From the NCBI RefSeq assembly GCF_001949145.1, contig NW_019091495.1, positions 1,174,994-1,221,427 on the forward strand: a DNA stretch of 46,434 nucleotides, written 5' to 3'. Shown here one piece after another: positions 34,363 through 46,101 of this stretch; position 1 is the stretch's first letter, and every line of letters starts with the position of its first letter. The notes under the pieces are model-generated. The model had not been told where the DNA came from and did not search any database. It was given only the letters and a program-made list of their open reading frames with translations. Both the position numbers and the translations under genes were made by a program. Origin of the DNA: Acanthaster planci. Lineage: Eukaryota; Echinodermata; Asteroidea; Valvatida; Acanthasteridae.

Positions 34363-37293
34363 AGAGAAAGGCTGAGAAGATCTGGTCAGAGATCTGCCCC
34401 TCACCTACTCTGAACACATTCCGATGAGATCAAGGAGTTCGCAGATTCTTTTTCAACAGGAAGTCCTCTTTCTGTTGTCGGAGTCGATGAAAAAAACGTA
34501 CTTTATTGGTGTTGTTGGGTGTTGCTACGCAAGATCATGTCCCTTGCGCGACAGTTTATCTTCGGTTGCTATTCCAATGCCTTTTCAATTCAAGACTGGA
34601 GACCGCTGACAAAAGAACTAAACGGGTGCCCATAGAATTCATGCTGTCACGGTGGTTATTCACTGTGTCTTCAAAGAAGACCTCCCTCCATTCTTGATCG
34701 ATGAAGCGACAAAGAAGCTTACACCCACTGACGCAGAACTGGAGAGGCCCACATAACGGTGAACAGTTAGCCACGGCTTAGAGCAAAGCAAGAACTGGCT
34801 GTCCAAATATAATCGTTCGGTTTGTTTTGCACGAGAGCTTGCTCGCAATAAAAGGATAATGATGCGATTACGTATTGGGTACAGATAGCACGTGCTTCAA
34901 CAAACATTTGATGTCAGTTCCAAGCGACTGTGGAGTATCATTTGATGAAGTGATGTTTGATTCCAGGCCACAGAACAAGAAAGTCAACAAGTTGAAGCAC
35001 TCTCGACACAAGCCTTTTTATATCACCCTGATGAAGCATCGGGCCAGGCCGTGGAGAAGGTTCAGATTATTCATTGGGTTTCCACGGAAAGAATTTACAG
35101 TCACAGACATCCTGACCTTGTCCTTGTACAATGCTAATCACAGAGGTGGCTAGAAAGGTTTGTGTTAATTACAACTTCCTGGTTGTTGGCTTCCTCCCTG
35201 GACATCAAATGATAACCTGTTATTGTCATCACAGGTGATGAACAATCTTGAATCTTGAAAGGAGTGTCCCCTATGACATTTGATGGATACTGAACCTGCT
35301 TGGTTTGTAAAATCCTGCCACTCCCAAGTGACACAAGACTGTTTTGTCCATACTTTTTTGCCAGCCAAAATTTAATTGACATGTTTGCGAGCTGTTTTTG
35401 ACAACATTTTTTGAGAGAGGACGTTATTGTGGGCGTCCGGTCTTCGTACTAAAAATAGTATCATTTGTCATTACATATGGATTACCCACAACACGTCACA
35501 CTGTCAATTTGATACTTTATGACAGTGAATTTGTCTTTTAAGCTCAACAATACTGTCGCATTCTAAAGATTTTTAGTTACTTCCTAATACTAACGATTTT
35601 CCCACGATCTTCATGGACGTCAGTAACTCCCTCATAACCCCAAATGCACTCTCAAAGAACGAAACAAAATACACAAAGTAATTCAAAATTAAACCAAATT
35701 TCGGATATACATCTCATAATTCCCGATATTGAAATTCTGTGAATCTTTCTTTTCTAGATTGCTCGCGTCAGCCATATTAAAATCCAGCAATATGGTGCCG
35801 ACAGAAATCATTTAATCCTCTTCACGTCATAGAGTTATTTTTGGCATGGATACGTGGTGAGGAAATGAGGTCGGTCGAGGGGGGAGGGCCGACAGTTTAA
35901 CACTCATCACACAAATTGAAACCATGAAATCATATTACACTTATCTTTAATGTTCTCAATTTCAACATTATTTCACAGAAACCGTATATATATAATTACA
36001 ATAAATGAATTCACAGGGGGTCGATAATGGTGGTATCCGGAAAAATCTAAAAGCATAGCCTCTCAAGAGGTAAGATATACTTCAATAAGAGAGTACACGG
36101 ACGAAAGTGCCCATGATGCTGCACAATGGAAAGTTACAACAAAGCCCACGCAAATGTAACGATATGCACAGTCGACGTGACAGCTAAACATGAAAGCAAG
36201 TCAATGTTCTCTATTAAACAGGACGAGTTGTGAAAATCGATATTGGAAAAGTACTTTTCTAAAATAATTGGTAGCTACCTTACCATCTACTGAATGCGAG
36301 GAAGGATGAGACATCAAGTATTACAAATTACGACTTCATTTTAGTAATTTGAAAAAACTGTCGTCACAACCAAATCCAAACCTTACGACCAGGAACTTCC
36401 TTTGTTTTGTTTCTACTAACTTAGCATGCAAGGTTCGGGACTTTAATATTCAGAGCAGTTATTGACCTCTTTAGTCTTCAATAGACAACTCGATCAGAAT
36501 ACCTGGCTCGAATCGTAGAGCTTTAAAGTTTCCTGCTAAATCTTGAACTCAACTAAGAGCCTCAAAATTCAGACTTATAAAACTGACTCGGATCTACGGC
36601 TCGAACTTAGATTCGAGATAAATTGGGGCTTATGGATTAAAACTCGGACGTGAAGTGACTCAGATCTATGGCCAAGCTTGCTCATAAGCAGAAGGGTTTG
36701 TGTGTCCAATATCTATGCTGGGATGACACCATCGGGGACCAGTCAGTAGTAGTGCAAATTACATGATATTTGGGTTGGAAACCAGTTGTTTGCCAAGCAT
36801 ACATGTAAGTTTCCTTCTGCCTAAAATGCCCAATTCAACAATACCACCACAATATACGATATCATAAACAAAAAACATGGTATGACGAAATACGAATTGG
36901 ACTCAACAATTTATGGTGAGTTACACACACAGAGCAAAGTAAGAGAACGGCAAATAACACAAGTATACATGTATTCACACTTCTCTCTTTCAGGGAGTTA
37001 AAATTATTGCATAGAAGAAAAAAGCTTTAAACTACATTACAATGCACAACCAGACGAATTAGATCATTAACAGCATTATTAGATTAGTTATGTTCTCGCT
37101 GTGTTTACATTTCTAGTACTGGGACCCATTTTATACATTTCTATGGATCACCTTTTGCTTCACAAATTGATTGCTGAGTAAAAGGAGTTAAGCAACAGGC
37201 ATAAGCATTATTTTTTGCACAACATTGCCGCTGGTAACGTTTTCTTTGTTTTGGTTTTAAACTTGGCCTCTTTCTGCGTTTATAAAACAAACC
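34363..37293. other. Region upstream of the CNG gene; weak ORFs only
   Basis: It contains the putative 5' UTR and promoter of the CNG gene. Two weak coding candidates face each other. One is a plus-strand frame from ATG 34911 to TAG 35153 (80 residues, basic, with RPWRRFRLFIGFPRK). The other is a minus-strand frame (35368-35165) whose cysteine spacing recalls a sushi domain. From 35.4 to 37.3 kb I see AT-rich sequence and no gene. Confidence 0.4.
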
Positions 37294-37426
37294 AGTAGCG
37301 TGCCTCCAACCGTTTGCAACGCATTAGCCAATCACAATGCGCGAAATCTGTCGACCCAATGCGCGTTTGGAAAGGGTCGACAAATTTCGCCCGTTGTGAT
37401 TGGCCAACTCTTGGAGGCGCACTACG
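37294..37426. repeat. Foldback MITE, 133 bp
   Basis: The left arm (37294-37357) and right arm (37374-37426) are complementary for most of their length. GTAGCGTGCCTCCAA faces TTGGAGGCGCACTAC at the ends, and CCAATCACAA plus GCGAAAT.TGTCGACCC matches its complement inside. The left arm is about 11 bases longer. The spacer is 16 bases. No clear target duplication was found. Each arm carries an ATTGG/CCAAT pentamer. Confidence 0.75.
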
Positions 37427-39103
37427 GTGAATTGCCCGTGTCCCAAGGAAATCTACTGTCTAATTTTAATGAGACAAAAGTGGCACCAAATATATACATG
37501 TTGATTGCAAATGTATGAAAATATAACCAAATACACAAATATATGCAAATACTGAAAAACTGCCCATAATAATGGGCTCTGCAAGATGGCTGACGATTGG
37601 GATAAAAAAAATTCTCAAAAAATTCATACTTTCATTTCCATTGACCCTCCTATGCTGAAGTCACTCTTTGGGTCACTTGGTAAACACCTGAAAGAAGCAC
37701 AGCTGTGTCGTGTTGTGCACTGCACCAACATGCAAGAGAGTAACCTTGGGCACTTGTGCATATTTGTGCTGTAAAACTAAAGGAGGGTTAATGTGAATAA
37801 GGCAAAAGGCAATTTATTTCCAGAATCAGGATGAAATCCATATTTATGAACAAAAAAACTAAACTACAAATATTTCAGGGAACACTGATTTCATTTCAAA
37901 TAAGTGCTTGAAACGGGTGCGAGTTAATAATTTCCCAAAGTGTTTTAAATATAGTTAATAATAGACTTGTGGATAAAATGCACAGAATGAAAACGTTTAT
38001 TACTTGCGTTTGTAACATGTACAATGACATATCCTCAGTATGTTACGCAATGATAGGCAATGTGCATACATTCTTTTCATTCAAAATGTACATTCACATA
38101 AAAAGGTTACATCTGAATCTGTTGCTACTGCGGTGTCACTAATGCAGCACTATAGTACAGAGGACTTTCAGTCCCATGATTTTTGACGGTCAGTGTTCAA
38201 TTTACACAGACGTGGGAAGCAACGTGTGCACCCTCGACATCTCTCAACATTCTGGTATACATGAATTTTTCGATAGAAATGCAGAGATTGGAAGAGGCAC
38301 GCGCCTCCACGGACATGGTATGCTTTCTGAGTTTCTGACATGTCTTTGTGTGTCATTATACGTCATGTGAAAAAACTTCTATACATTAATTGCTATGTTT
38401 AATAGAAATTGGCTTTAGTCACAAGATAGCTTTTCTGGATCCGTGAACCCATTTTATTCTCTAAATACAATGACATGGAAAAGCCTGACTATTATGCAAC
38501 AAAGATAAAAGTAGTCCCAAAGTGATACAAAAAAATGAAACTGTACATTACCACATAAGTTTGTATCCCTAATTTGGAACTGCCCATCAAAGCAACAGGA
38601 CAGTAATTTTAAGCAGTAACTTGTTCCTATGGAATCTTTTAATCTCCCACATATTAAACTATTTCTGTGACGTCACTCCTTTGTTCAATGTGTAGATTAT
38701 TTTTACAAATCTACAGCAAACAGTAGATTCATAACAAATTTATCGTATCGTACATCCGTAGGAGCAAGGAAATTACCCCATGTCCCCCCCCCATTTCCGT
38801 CCAAGTAGTTGCTACCGGAGGGTTGGGGAAAAGCTAAATACCAAAGATCTTATACGATCGGTGCTGTGACACTGATTCTACTAGGCCTCTTAACAGGCAC
38901 AGTGGGCAAGTTGAAGGGATATCAGGAACGCCCACACTCCGGCCTTATTGTGTCGATATTTCATGTAGCTAAAGCGTGCACGGGTGAACAGAACAAAGGT
39001 GTGCACTCAGGCGAAGGGTCATGTTAACAGCGAGAGTGTCACGGACTCGGGACTCCATGTTCATGTAACAATGGGAAATAGTTTAAGTCAGGGAATAGAA
39101 CTC
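37427..39103. other. No assignable gene
   Basis: AT-rich sequence beyond the 3' end of the SLC15A4-type gene. A minus-strand AATAAA (38458-38453) is a possible distant poly(A) signal for that gene. A C-run lies at 38783-38791. Open frames here are short and without motifs. Confidence 0.5.
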
Positions 39104-39176
39104 AGGAACTGTAGATTCGTGCTAAGAATAGGCTCAGCTTCGCTTCACCCATTCCTAGCACAAATCTACAATTCCT
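39104..39176. repeat. Hairpin with 28-bp stem near the SLC15A4 3' end
   Basis: Arms 39104-39132 (AGGAACTGTAGATTCGTGCT ...) and 39149-39176 pair with one single-base gap and three transitions, around a 16-base loop. It lies about 260-340 bases past the stop codon of the SLC15A4-type gene, so it may be transcribed within its 3' UTR. Confidence 0.7.
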
Positions 39177-39439
39177 CGTCCATTCTCCTTGACATACATG
39201 TACTAATTTCTTTTATACAGACTGATAACTTTGCGTTTGATTCAAAATGGCTGATTCTTGAATAAGGCTAATTGACCTTTTTGTTTACAAACATTGACCA
39301 GCAAAAGTTGGAAGGCTGCTTATCTTTGCTCGGTAATAAATTTCTGTACAAAAGGCGCCTCAGACCAAATCACATTCTTGTACTGCTGATAAGCCTTGTT
39401 TCTACACTCTAAAGGATAACTGTAGAGTGCCCTCTTGTG

Positions 39440-42400
39440 TTAGCTTCCAGTCACAACCCTATCGTCATGGTGATTTCTGTTGATAGCCGACGTCCCAGAT
39501 CTTTGTTTAGCCTCTTGTCTCTCGTGGTACATAGCAACTGATGCAAATATGATTAATCCTGCAAGCTGAACTCCGGCAAGCATGAAAAAGTAGCGATCCA
39601 GATGGCCATTGTTAATGTTGCCCGAGTCTCCTTGATGGAACCAGTTGAAAGCGGGTAGGGTAGTGACTTTTAAGATGGCGCTACCGATGAAAGCTGAAAT
39701 GCCAGATGAGAGGAAGTAAACACCCATGATGAGCCCTTGCATGGAACGAGGAGCCATGGAGTAGGCAAATTCCAGACCTGAAGAAAATATACAAATCTTG
39801 AAAGTCAGTGCTTGACAAATCTCCGCAAACATGGTTGCCCCTGGCAACTGATTTTATGAAAAGTGGTTGCCCAGTGTTTCAGCTTGGTAGCCCAGATTAA
39901 ACCTTGCTCAACCATGGATGTCATTTTTGTAGTAAACATTGAAACAGTGTTCAACCACAAAATATCCTACTGCACTCAAACAGAAAAGATTTGACAAGAC
40001 CACTAATTCATACATGTACGTGTGACTTCATACGTACAGTGTACATGTATATATTGATTAGGCTAATGTGGTAAAAATTTGCACCATTTATTAAGAAACA
40101 CAAGGCCACATTATCATACACTCCATTTTCCAAGTTTCTGATAGTTTAAATCTATTCCAGATGATAACTTTAAACCAATGGGTGAAAGGCAAAGTTTTGT
40201 CACGCAAAACAAATACATGTGCGGATGAATACATCTATTTTAAGAATGGGGGGCATTCTTCAAGTGGTCTCTCAATTTTTAAGAACACGCAAATACATGT
40301 ACATGTGAAACTTTAACAAAAACTAAACGTTAAATATTCACAATATTCTAGTCAAATTGTGATGTGTTCAAATATCAGAGAATAAGTAACAAAGATAGGT
40401 GGGTAAATGCAAAAAACCCTGAGAAAAAAAAGTCTGCGCAAAACCCATACACATAAAGTCGTTATGGTCATAATTACATGTATGTGTAGTTGAATTCTTA
40501 GCTGTTGCACATGTTTGCTACACACAAATCACAGACTGGAATTGAAGTATAGGGAACGCAGTGAGAATGAAGTGTCCGCTGAATACGTAGACCGCCAGCG
40601 ACACGCTTTTCTCCAAGTGCCCCGCACTACAGTGTTTGTACATGTAGAAATCAAATCGTTGTACTTCTTCACAAATTCTCCATACATGCAGGTTAGTCTG
40701 GTTCCCAGACCTGAAGAATTGCTGGCGAATCTGCAGGCAAGGTCAGGGAACTGGACTACCGTACATATAGTACAGTTGGTATAATGTACATGCACGCACA
40801 TCGGCTTATTGCAAACTCAGGCAAAACCTTGCTGAATTCGTGAGGTGGTTCGAGGAATTGACAGCTTTTATTTCTCTTCAAACTGTATTTATCAACTGAG
40901 ATACAAAATTTCAATGAGTGGAGAAAAATCAGTACTGTACACTGTACTTATGCGAGATTTTTCTGGTTGTCCATGGACAACCATTTGTGAAAATTCTTGT
41001 TGCTCTCAACAACACTTTAAACCCCTTTTTGTAGTAGAAAAAAGAGAAACAGGTAGGCTCAGCATCAATTGTGGACAGTCTGCTCTGCTTGGTCAGTCTG
41101 CTCTGCTTGGTCAGTCTGCTCTGCTCGGTCAGTCTGCTCTGCTCGGTCAGTCTGCTCTGCTCGGTCAGTCTGCTCTGTTCGGTCAGTCAGCTCTGCTCAG
41201 TCAGTCTGCTCTGCTCAGTCAGTCTGCTCTGCTCGGTCAGTCTGCTCTGTTTGGTCAGTCTGCTCTGCTCAGCCAGTCTGCTCTGTTAGGTCAGTCTGCC
41301 CTGCTTGGTCAGTCAGCTCTGCTCTGCTCATCAACAGACTGTCTTCTTCTTATAAATTTACTAACTCACAAGAGATTCACCAGGCATTACATGTGCGGCA
41401 ATCCTTTGTCTTGTTGCCAAATCCACTATGCAAAGCCTCATAACATACAAAGTACTGGGTACTTGGGATAATTTGACTGAAGTCAAGGATTTGCTCTCCT
41501 TACCTGCCACACTGGCTAGCACTTCACTTATACCAATGAGTGTGTACTGTGGAATCTGCCAGAACACCCAAATATCGGCTGCATAGTACACAGTTGAGGT
41601 GTCTTTGGTTCCAATGGTCTGCTCGACTGTCCTATTGGAATGGACCCAATTCAACCGGATATTTTCCAGGACACCGGCTGCAACCATAGCCAACATACTG
41701 AAGATCATCCCCACAATCATTCGCCTCAGCAGGGTGAAGTTGACTCCTAGCCGGTCAAGCTTAGGATAAAGGATGCGATCAAAGAATGGAAGAAGCAAAA
41801 GGACAGAGGCGGCATCGAAGAGACTTAGCCAGGCTGGGGGGATCTGAAACAATGAAGGATGGTAAGACGGAGATTTCATCATTTTTATTTTCAAAATAGC
41901 CACATCTATTTGTGAGAGATATCCATTCAAATGCAGTCTGAACCGTTTGCTTCATGTATCAAATGGAAGAGATCACTTTCAAATTGCTGGATAAACCTTC
42001 CTGTCCAAAGAAATCTGCTGCAAAAATTACACCAGCGCAATTACCCTTTCTTGCAAATGGTTAAAGATATATTGGCCAGCTTATGAGTGATACAAAATTC
42101 AAACCTTACGGTTAGCAAAAACTGGGTTTGCTTCAGAAGCAGAATAAACTTGTAATAGTCCTTTTGTCACCGGAATGTTTTCTACTTGTAAAACAAGAAA
42201 ATTAGCACCCCTACAATTGGAACTTTTGATTTGGTTTTTACCGCTGACCTACAAAAGTAAAGAAAACATCAGCTGATGGCCTACCATACAAATAAAGCAA
42301 TTTGGGCTTTTTACTACATGTAGGGTAAAATCAGCTCACTGGACCACCTCTCAGTAGATCTCTATGTTTAGTGCACATGCATGGTATCGCTCAAGCCAAG

Positions 42401-45400
42401 ATCAGTGCGTTAATGGAAGTTTTAAAATTTCTATTTCCCGTACGATGTATACCTGGAAGCTTTTATTGGTGTCTTCGCAATTTTTGATAGTACAGTTGAC
42501 TTTGAAACGCAGATGGAGTCCTTGAAGCAAAAATGTTGTCTGCATCTGAAATAAAAAGAAAGAGCAGAAGTTATTCTCTTCCTGCAACCTCCCAGAAAAT
42601 TATCTTATTATTTTGTCTCACCAATATGAGGTAATGCTCAATTCTATTTGTGCTGGTTTTATAGTGAGTGTGTGTCATGAATTAGTCTGAATTTTCATGT
42701 CACATTATTTGCAGTTAACAATCAGATAACAGGGATTTATTCAGGCAACAGACATACATGTATATCCACCTGATGTGTAACTCCCGCTTAGAATTTGTGG
42801 CAAAGATTAAGCTTTTGTGGGTCATCTTTCAACAAAATTTGACATGCAACCCCATGTTGATGAAATGGTCTCTACAACTAATCAGAAAGTGTTAATGATC
42901 AGAAAACTAAAAAAAGTGGCCTTACTACTGAGGAATTTGGTGTGTGTACACAGGTGACATTAGAGAAATCATGGGATATGAAGCCCTATGGTACGTGTAG
43001 TTTGGAATTCTAGTGTCACATCACATCAAACTGATCAAATTCAGGTTGTTCCAAAGAGAATTTGTCGAATAATTCTTGGCAACAAGTACTCTTGTTACAG
43101 TGAAGCTCTGATTTCATTGGGACTACAGTCACTTTATGACAGACAGGCAAGTTTGTATCAAGAGGCTGTTCTCAAATCTCTGCAAGTCTGGTAATTTTAG
43201 CCAATGGTTCCCAGCTTCAAAACAGGAACCATAGTTCATGTGTGTCTCTCAGATCTTGCCGAATCATTGATGACCAATGGAGCTCAAAAAGCAGATTTTT
43301 ACAACCCCAATGTTGGCTTATGTAGGTGGATGTCCATTTTTTCAAGTGTAAGTTTTTGTTATATCTTCCATCTCTGTGTAGTGCAATTCGTATTCTCTTC
43401 ATTTATTTAATCAATACATGTATGGGTAATTCTCTACATTAGGAATCTGATTTTCTTACATCCCTGTCACATCTGACATATGATTTTATAATTTCAGAAC
43501 ACATTCTGTAATTTTTAAGAGTGATGAATTTATGCAAACCACCTGCCAAACAACTAGAAATTATTTGAAATCAGTGTCAGTGGTACGTCCATGTCAAATT
43601 ACACAGTTCAGGTATAACAGGGGACGCCAAAATGTCACACTTTTGCACCACTAATTTATAGAATGACTCACATGTGTTTTTAAAAGTCAATGTCAAGTGT
43701 TTATTTTAAACCAGTGTGTAAGTTGAAGGCAAAAAGAGTGACAATGTGGCCCTTACACCCTGCTACATGTACATTACCGATCATTATACCATTCAACAGA
43801 TCAGTGCTACAGGGTGTCCCAGAAAAACAAAACCCTGAGGAAAGGGGTTAATATGCCCAAACCATGAGATATGATTATAATGTATAAGGATCTCCGAAAA
43901 GTAGAAGCAGTATTCTTGCTAAAGATACCTTGATGGTATCCCTCCTGTCATGCATGACTGAACACCATTGTCTTGAAAATGGGGTATCCGAACTCAGTTG
44001 TAACACTTTAGATAAACCAATGAATGAGGTTGTCCTCTGTCATGCTTGTCTTGGATAAAATATCAGGGGCACGATGATTATCTACACATTACGTAATTCA
44101 CAGTTAATTATGTACCGACACCTTCCCTTTCAATGCAGAGTTCACAACGGCGGCACATGTCAGCCACAGCTCGTCTCACCGCAGGGTCATGTCGTAAGAT
44201 GTCGACCTTCTGTTGAATGCGACCTCGTAAGTCTTGGATATTACGTGGTGGACTGGTGAAAACTATGTCCTTCAGATATCCCATAAAAAATAATCACACA
44301 GGGTGAGATCTGGAGAACGGGATCATCAATTGGATGGTTAAGAGCAATTACTCGATCTCGGAACAGTTCCTGCAGGAGATTTCTCACAGCAATGAGCCTG
44401 TGTGCGGGTGCCCCATCTTGGGCCCACCACAGATGTCAGAAAACACCATTTTCATGCCGTTGAAAATGCATCTGAAGTTGGGTGTCACGTCACGGCAAGT
44501 ACTGTTGACCATTCATATTCCGTTCGAAAAAGAATGGTCCGATAATGGCACCATTCCCACACGGTCCTACCCAAACGGTGACCTTCTCACGACTCAAGTT
44601 GGTTTCAAAGTTAAAATTTGGCAGGTGCCCCTTCGGTGCGTATTCAACGTTGTTGTGGGAGTTAACTTCTCCGTTTATCCTAAATGCTGCTTCACCACCA
44701 ATTGTAACTATTCAAGAAACCTTTCATTGGCCTGACAGCATTCCAGGAGCCATTGAGCAAACTCCTGTCTCCTCCTGAGGTCTCCACGCAAAAGTTGGTG
44801 GTGGATGTGCATTGGTATGGACATGATGGATGGAACTGCAGGTCTAACTGCGTTATGTGGTTAAATGAAGAATGGGACAGTCCAAGTCCATTCTTCCTGC
44901 AATTGGTTCCTCTTTGCAGTTCAACAAGTTTTTGTCAAACTGCAGCAACATTTTCAGGAGTTCGCACTGTGTGCCTCCCTCCTGAATGACCCTTATTCAA
45001 ATTAAGGCTTGTCCCATGTTCTCGGTATTTGCGCACATTTTCCCAGATGGTTGACTTTGCCAGTGGATCCCTATCAGGGAAGGCTTCCCTAAATGCAGCT
45101 TGTGTGGCTTGAAAATTCTTGTTTTCAAGAAATTTCATCACAACAAACACTCTTTGCTCTTTGGTATTAAAAGTTACACCATGTTGCAGACTTGCTGTCC
45201 AGCTTTGAACATTTTTCAACCAATCTCGGGGCAAGTCAACACATTTAAACTAGATTATTGCATAACTTGAAAGTGACAAAAGGCAATCTTCTCTCATTAA
45301 CATGACCTTTTGTTGTCACTTTCAACCAGGGCAAGCATGACAGAGGACAACCTCATTCATTGGTTTATCCAAAGTGTTACAACTGAGTTCGGATGCTCCA

Positions 45401-46101
45401 TTTTCAAGACAATGGTGTTCAGTCATGCATGACAGGAGGGATTCCATCAAGGTATCATTAGAAAGATTACTGCTTCTACTTTTCAGAGATCCTTATACAT
45501 TATAATCACATCTCGTGGTTTGGGCATATTGACCCCTTTCCTCAGGGTTTGGGTTTTTTCTGGGACACCCTGTACATATGTAATCTGACAACTGATAGTC
45601 CAATACCATACTGGATAATTAGTGGCCTAAATTGGTTGGTGTGAAATTTTTAACGTCAATTTTTACCCAGTTGTTTTCCCTTTGTATTATAATTCACATT
45701 TTCAATTCATGTAACTTAATTTAATGTGTTTGCTTTTAATTGGTAATTGTAATCCATTGTGCAATTTAGCCTGTTTGGCTACGAGATGAGACGGAATAAG
45801 CCAATAGTATTAATACAGATGCAACAGTCTTCATTCATTTGTATCAAGTATCAAGCAATCCTGTCAAGCTTTAGCAAAAAACCCCAAAATGGGTTCTGAT
45901 CATTTATGGCTTTGAGAATTTGGGAACTATGATACTACCTGAAAGTAGACAACCCAATACGGTGTCAGTCCTAAGAACACCAGGATAATCTTCTTGAGGG
46001 ATTTGACGTCGTCAACCATAGATTCATGAAAGCTGCCACCGTACCGGACCTTGGCCATGTCTAAAAAACTGGGCTTGGGCTGACTGTGAAACAACTCGCT
46101 G
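39440..46101 (-). CDS. SLC15A4-type proton-coupled peptide/histidine transporter, 3' part
   Basis: Four minus-strand exons are present: 46101-45939, 42545-42453, 41843-41504 and 39777-39440 (stop). All have GT..AG borders and joining phases, giving about 310 C-terminal residues. The peptide follows SLC15A3/A4 closely: GGSFHESMVDDVKSLKK, then PYWVVYFQ joined to MQTTFLLQGLHL; PPAWLSLFDA; WQIPQYTLIGISEV joined to LEFAYSMAPRSMQG; GNINNGHLDRYFF; and a last membrane segment before a polar tail. SLC15A4 is a member of the POT/PTR2 family of the major facilitator fold; it moves histidine and small peptides with protons across endolysosomal membranes. The N-terminal half, with the ExxER proton-coupling motif, must lie beyond 46434. 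The first exon here begins at a GCAGCAG tandem acceptor, so one codon may vary. The largest intron is filled with mobile elements. Confidence 0.93.
41076..41330. repeat. 18-bp tandem repeat, about 14 copies
   Basis: Units of CAGTCTGCTCTGCTCGGT with few substitutions (C/T at the 15th base, G/A at the 16th, one TCAGCTCTG variant). The array lies in the SLC15A4-type intron between the exons ending at 41504 and starting at 39777. Because 18 is a multiple of three, all three plus frames stay open across it, reading QSALLG, VCSARS or SLLCSV repeats. I see no gene around it to make it coding. Confidence 0.95.
42979..43330 (+). mobile_element. LINE reverse-transcriptase C-terminal remnant
   Basis: The frame at 42988-43194 reads VVWNSS, then VPKRICRIILGNKYSCYSEA and LISLGLQSLYDRQASL. 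This is the thumb/C-terminal pattern of non-LTR reverse transcriptases (typically VWH..L.....LE..QKRA.RII.G..Y..Y.EAL..L.L..L..RR). Related sequence appears to continue past the stop at 43195 to about 43330. It is 5'-truncated and lies on the plus strand in an intron of the minus-strand SLC15A4-type gene. The clade (CR1/Jockey-like) cannot be fixed. Confidence 0.65.
43810..44054. repeat. Left TIR of the Tc1/mariner-type element
   Basis: Pairs with 45327-45572. About 13 substitutions and one short indel in the A/C-rich stretch near the tip separate the two arms, counted by eye. Confidence 0.9.
44100..45234 (-). pseudogene. Broken Tc1/mariner-type transposase
   Basis: The N-terminal part is open from ATG 45234 to a stop at 44935 (99 residues) and holds a helix-turn-helix domain: EQRVFVVMKFLE, then FREAFPDRDP, TIWENVRKYREHG and an SGGRHTVRT tail. 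This resembles the DUF4817-type DNA-binding domain of Tc1/mariner-like transposases common in arthropods and other animals. Downstream, pieces of the catalytic domain can be read in shifting frames: GEVNSHN, EKVTVWVG and IIGPFFFE near 44480-44690, and LWGYLKDIVF with a preceding SPDLT-like block near 44250-44315. Stops and frame changes separate them, so the enzyme is dead here. Confidence 0.8.
45327..45572. repeat. Right TIR of the Tc1/mariner-type element
   Basis: The complement of 43810-44054. The outermost 18 bases are almost identical between arms, and the TA duplication follows directly. Confidence 0.9.

Larger units (their letters stand above)
43810..45572 (-). mobile_element. Tc1/mariner-superfamily transposon with long TIRs
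   Basis: A complete 1763-bp element starts CAGGGTGTCCCAGAAAAA and ends in its inverse, CTGGGACACCCTG, flanked by TA on both sides (43808-43809 and 45573-45574), as expected for this superfamily. The inverted repeats are about 245 bp (43810-44054 and 45327-45572) and roughly 94% identical by eye. An inner inverted repeat (TTGAAAGTGACAAAAGG against its complement) lies around 45268-45326. Inside is a broken minus-strand transposase. The element sits in the SLC15A4-type intron between the exons ending at 45939 and starting at 42545. Confidence 0.92.

Noticed and set aside
33305-34364. Several 60-120-codon frames on both strands
   Set aside because: They are shadows of the large first exon of the CNG gene in other frames.
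36500-36680. Repeated CTCGGATCTACGG/CTCAGATCTATGG-like phrases
   Set aside because: Only two loose matches with no regular period or inverted ends.
40845-41471. 208-codon plus-strand open frame with QSALLG repeats
   Set aside because: It is carried by the 18-bp tandem repeat inside an intron on the opposite strand. All three frames are open there for the same trivial reason, and the flanks show no domain.
44334-44778. Plus-strand frames of 133 and 77 codons
   Set aside because: They are antisense to the broken transposase; the minus strand holds the recognisable transposase blocks.
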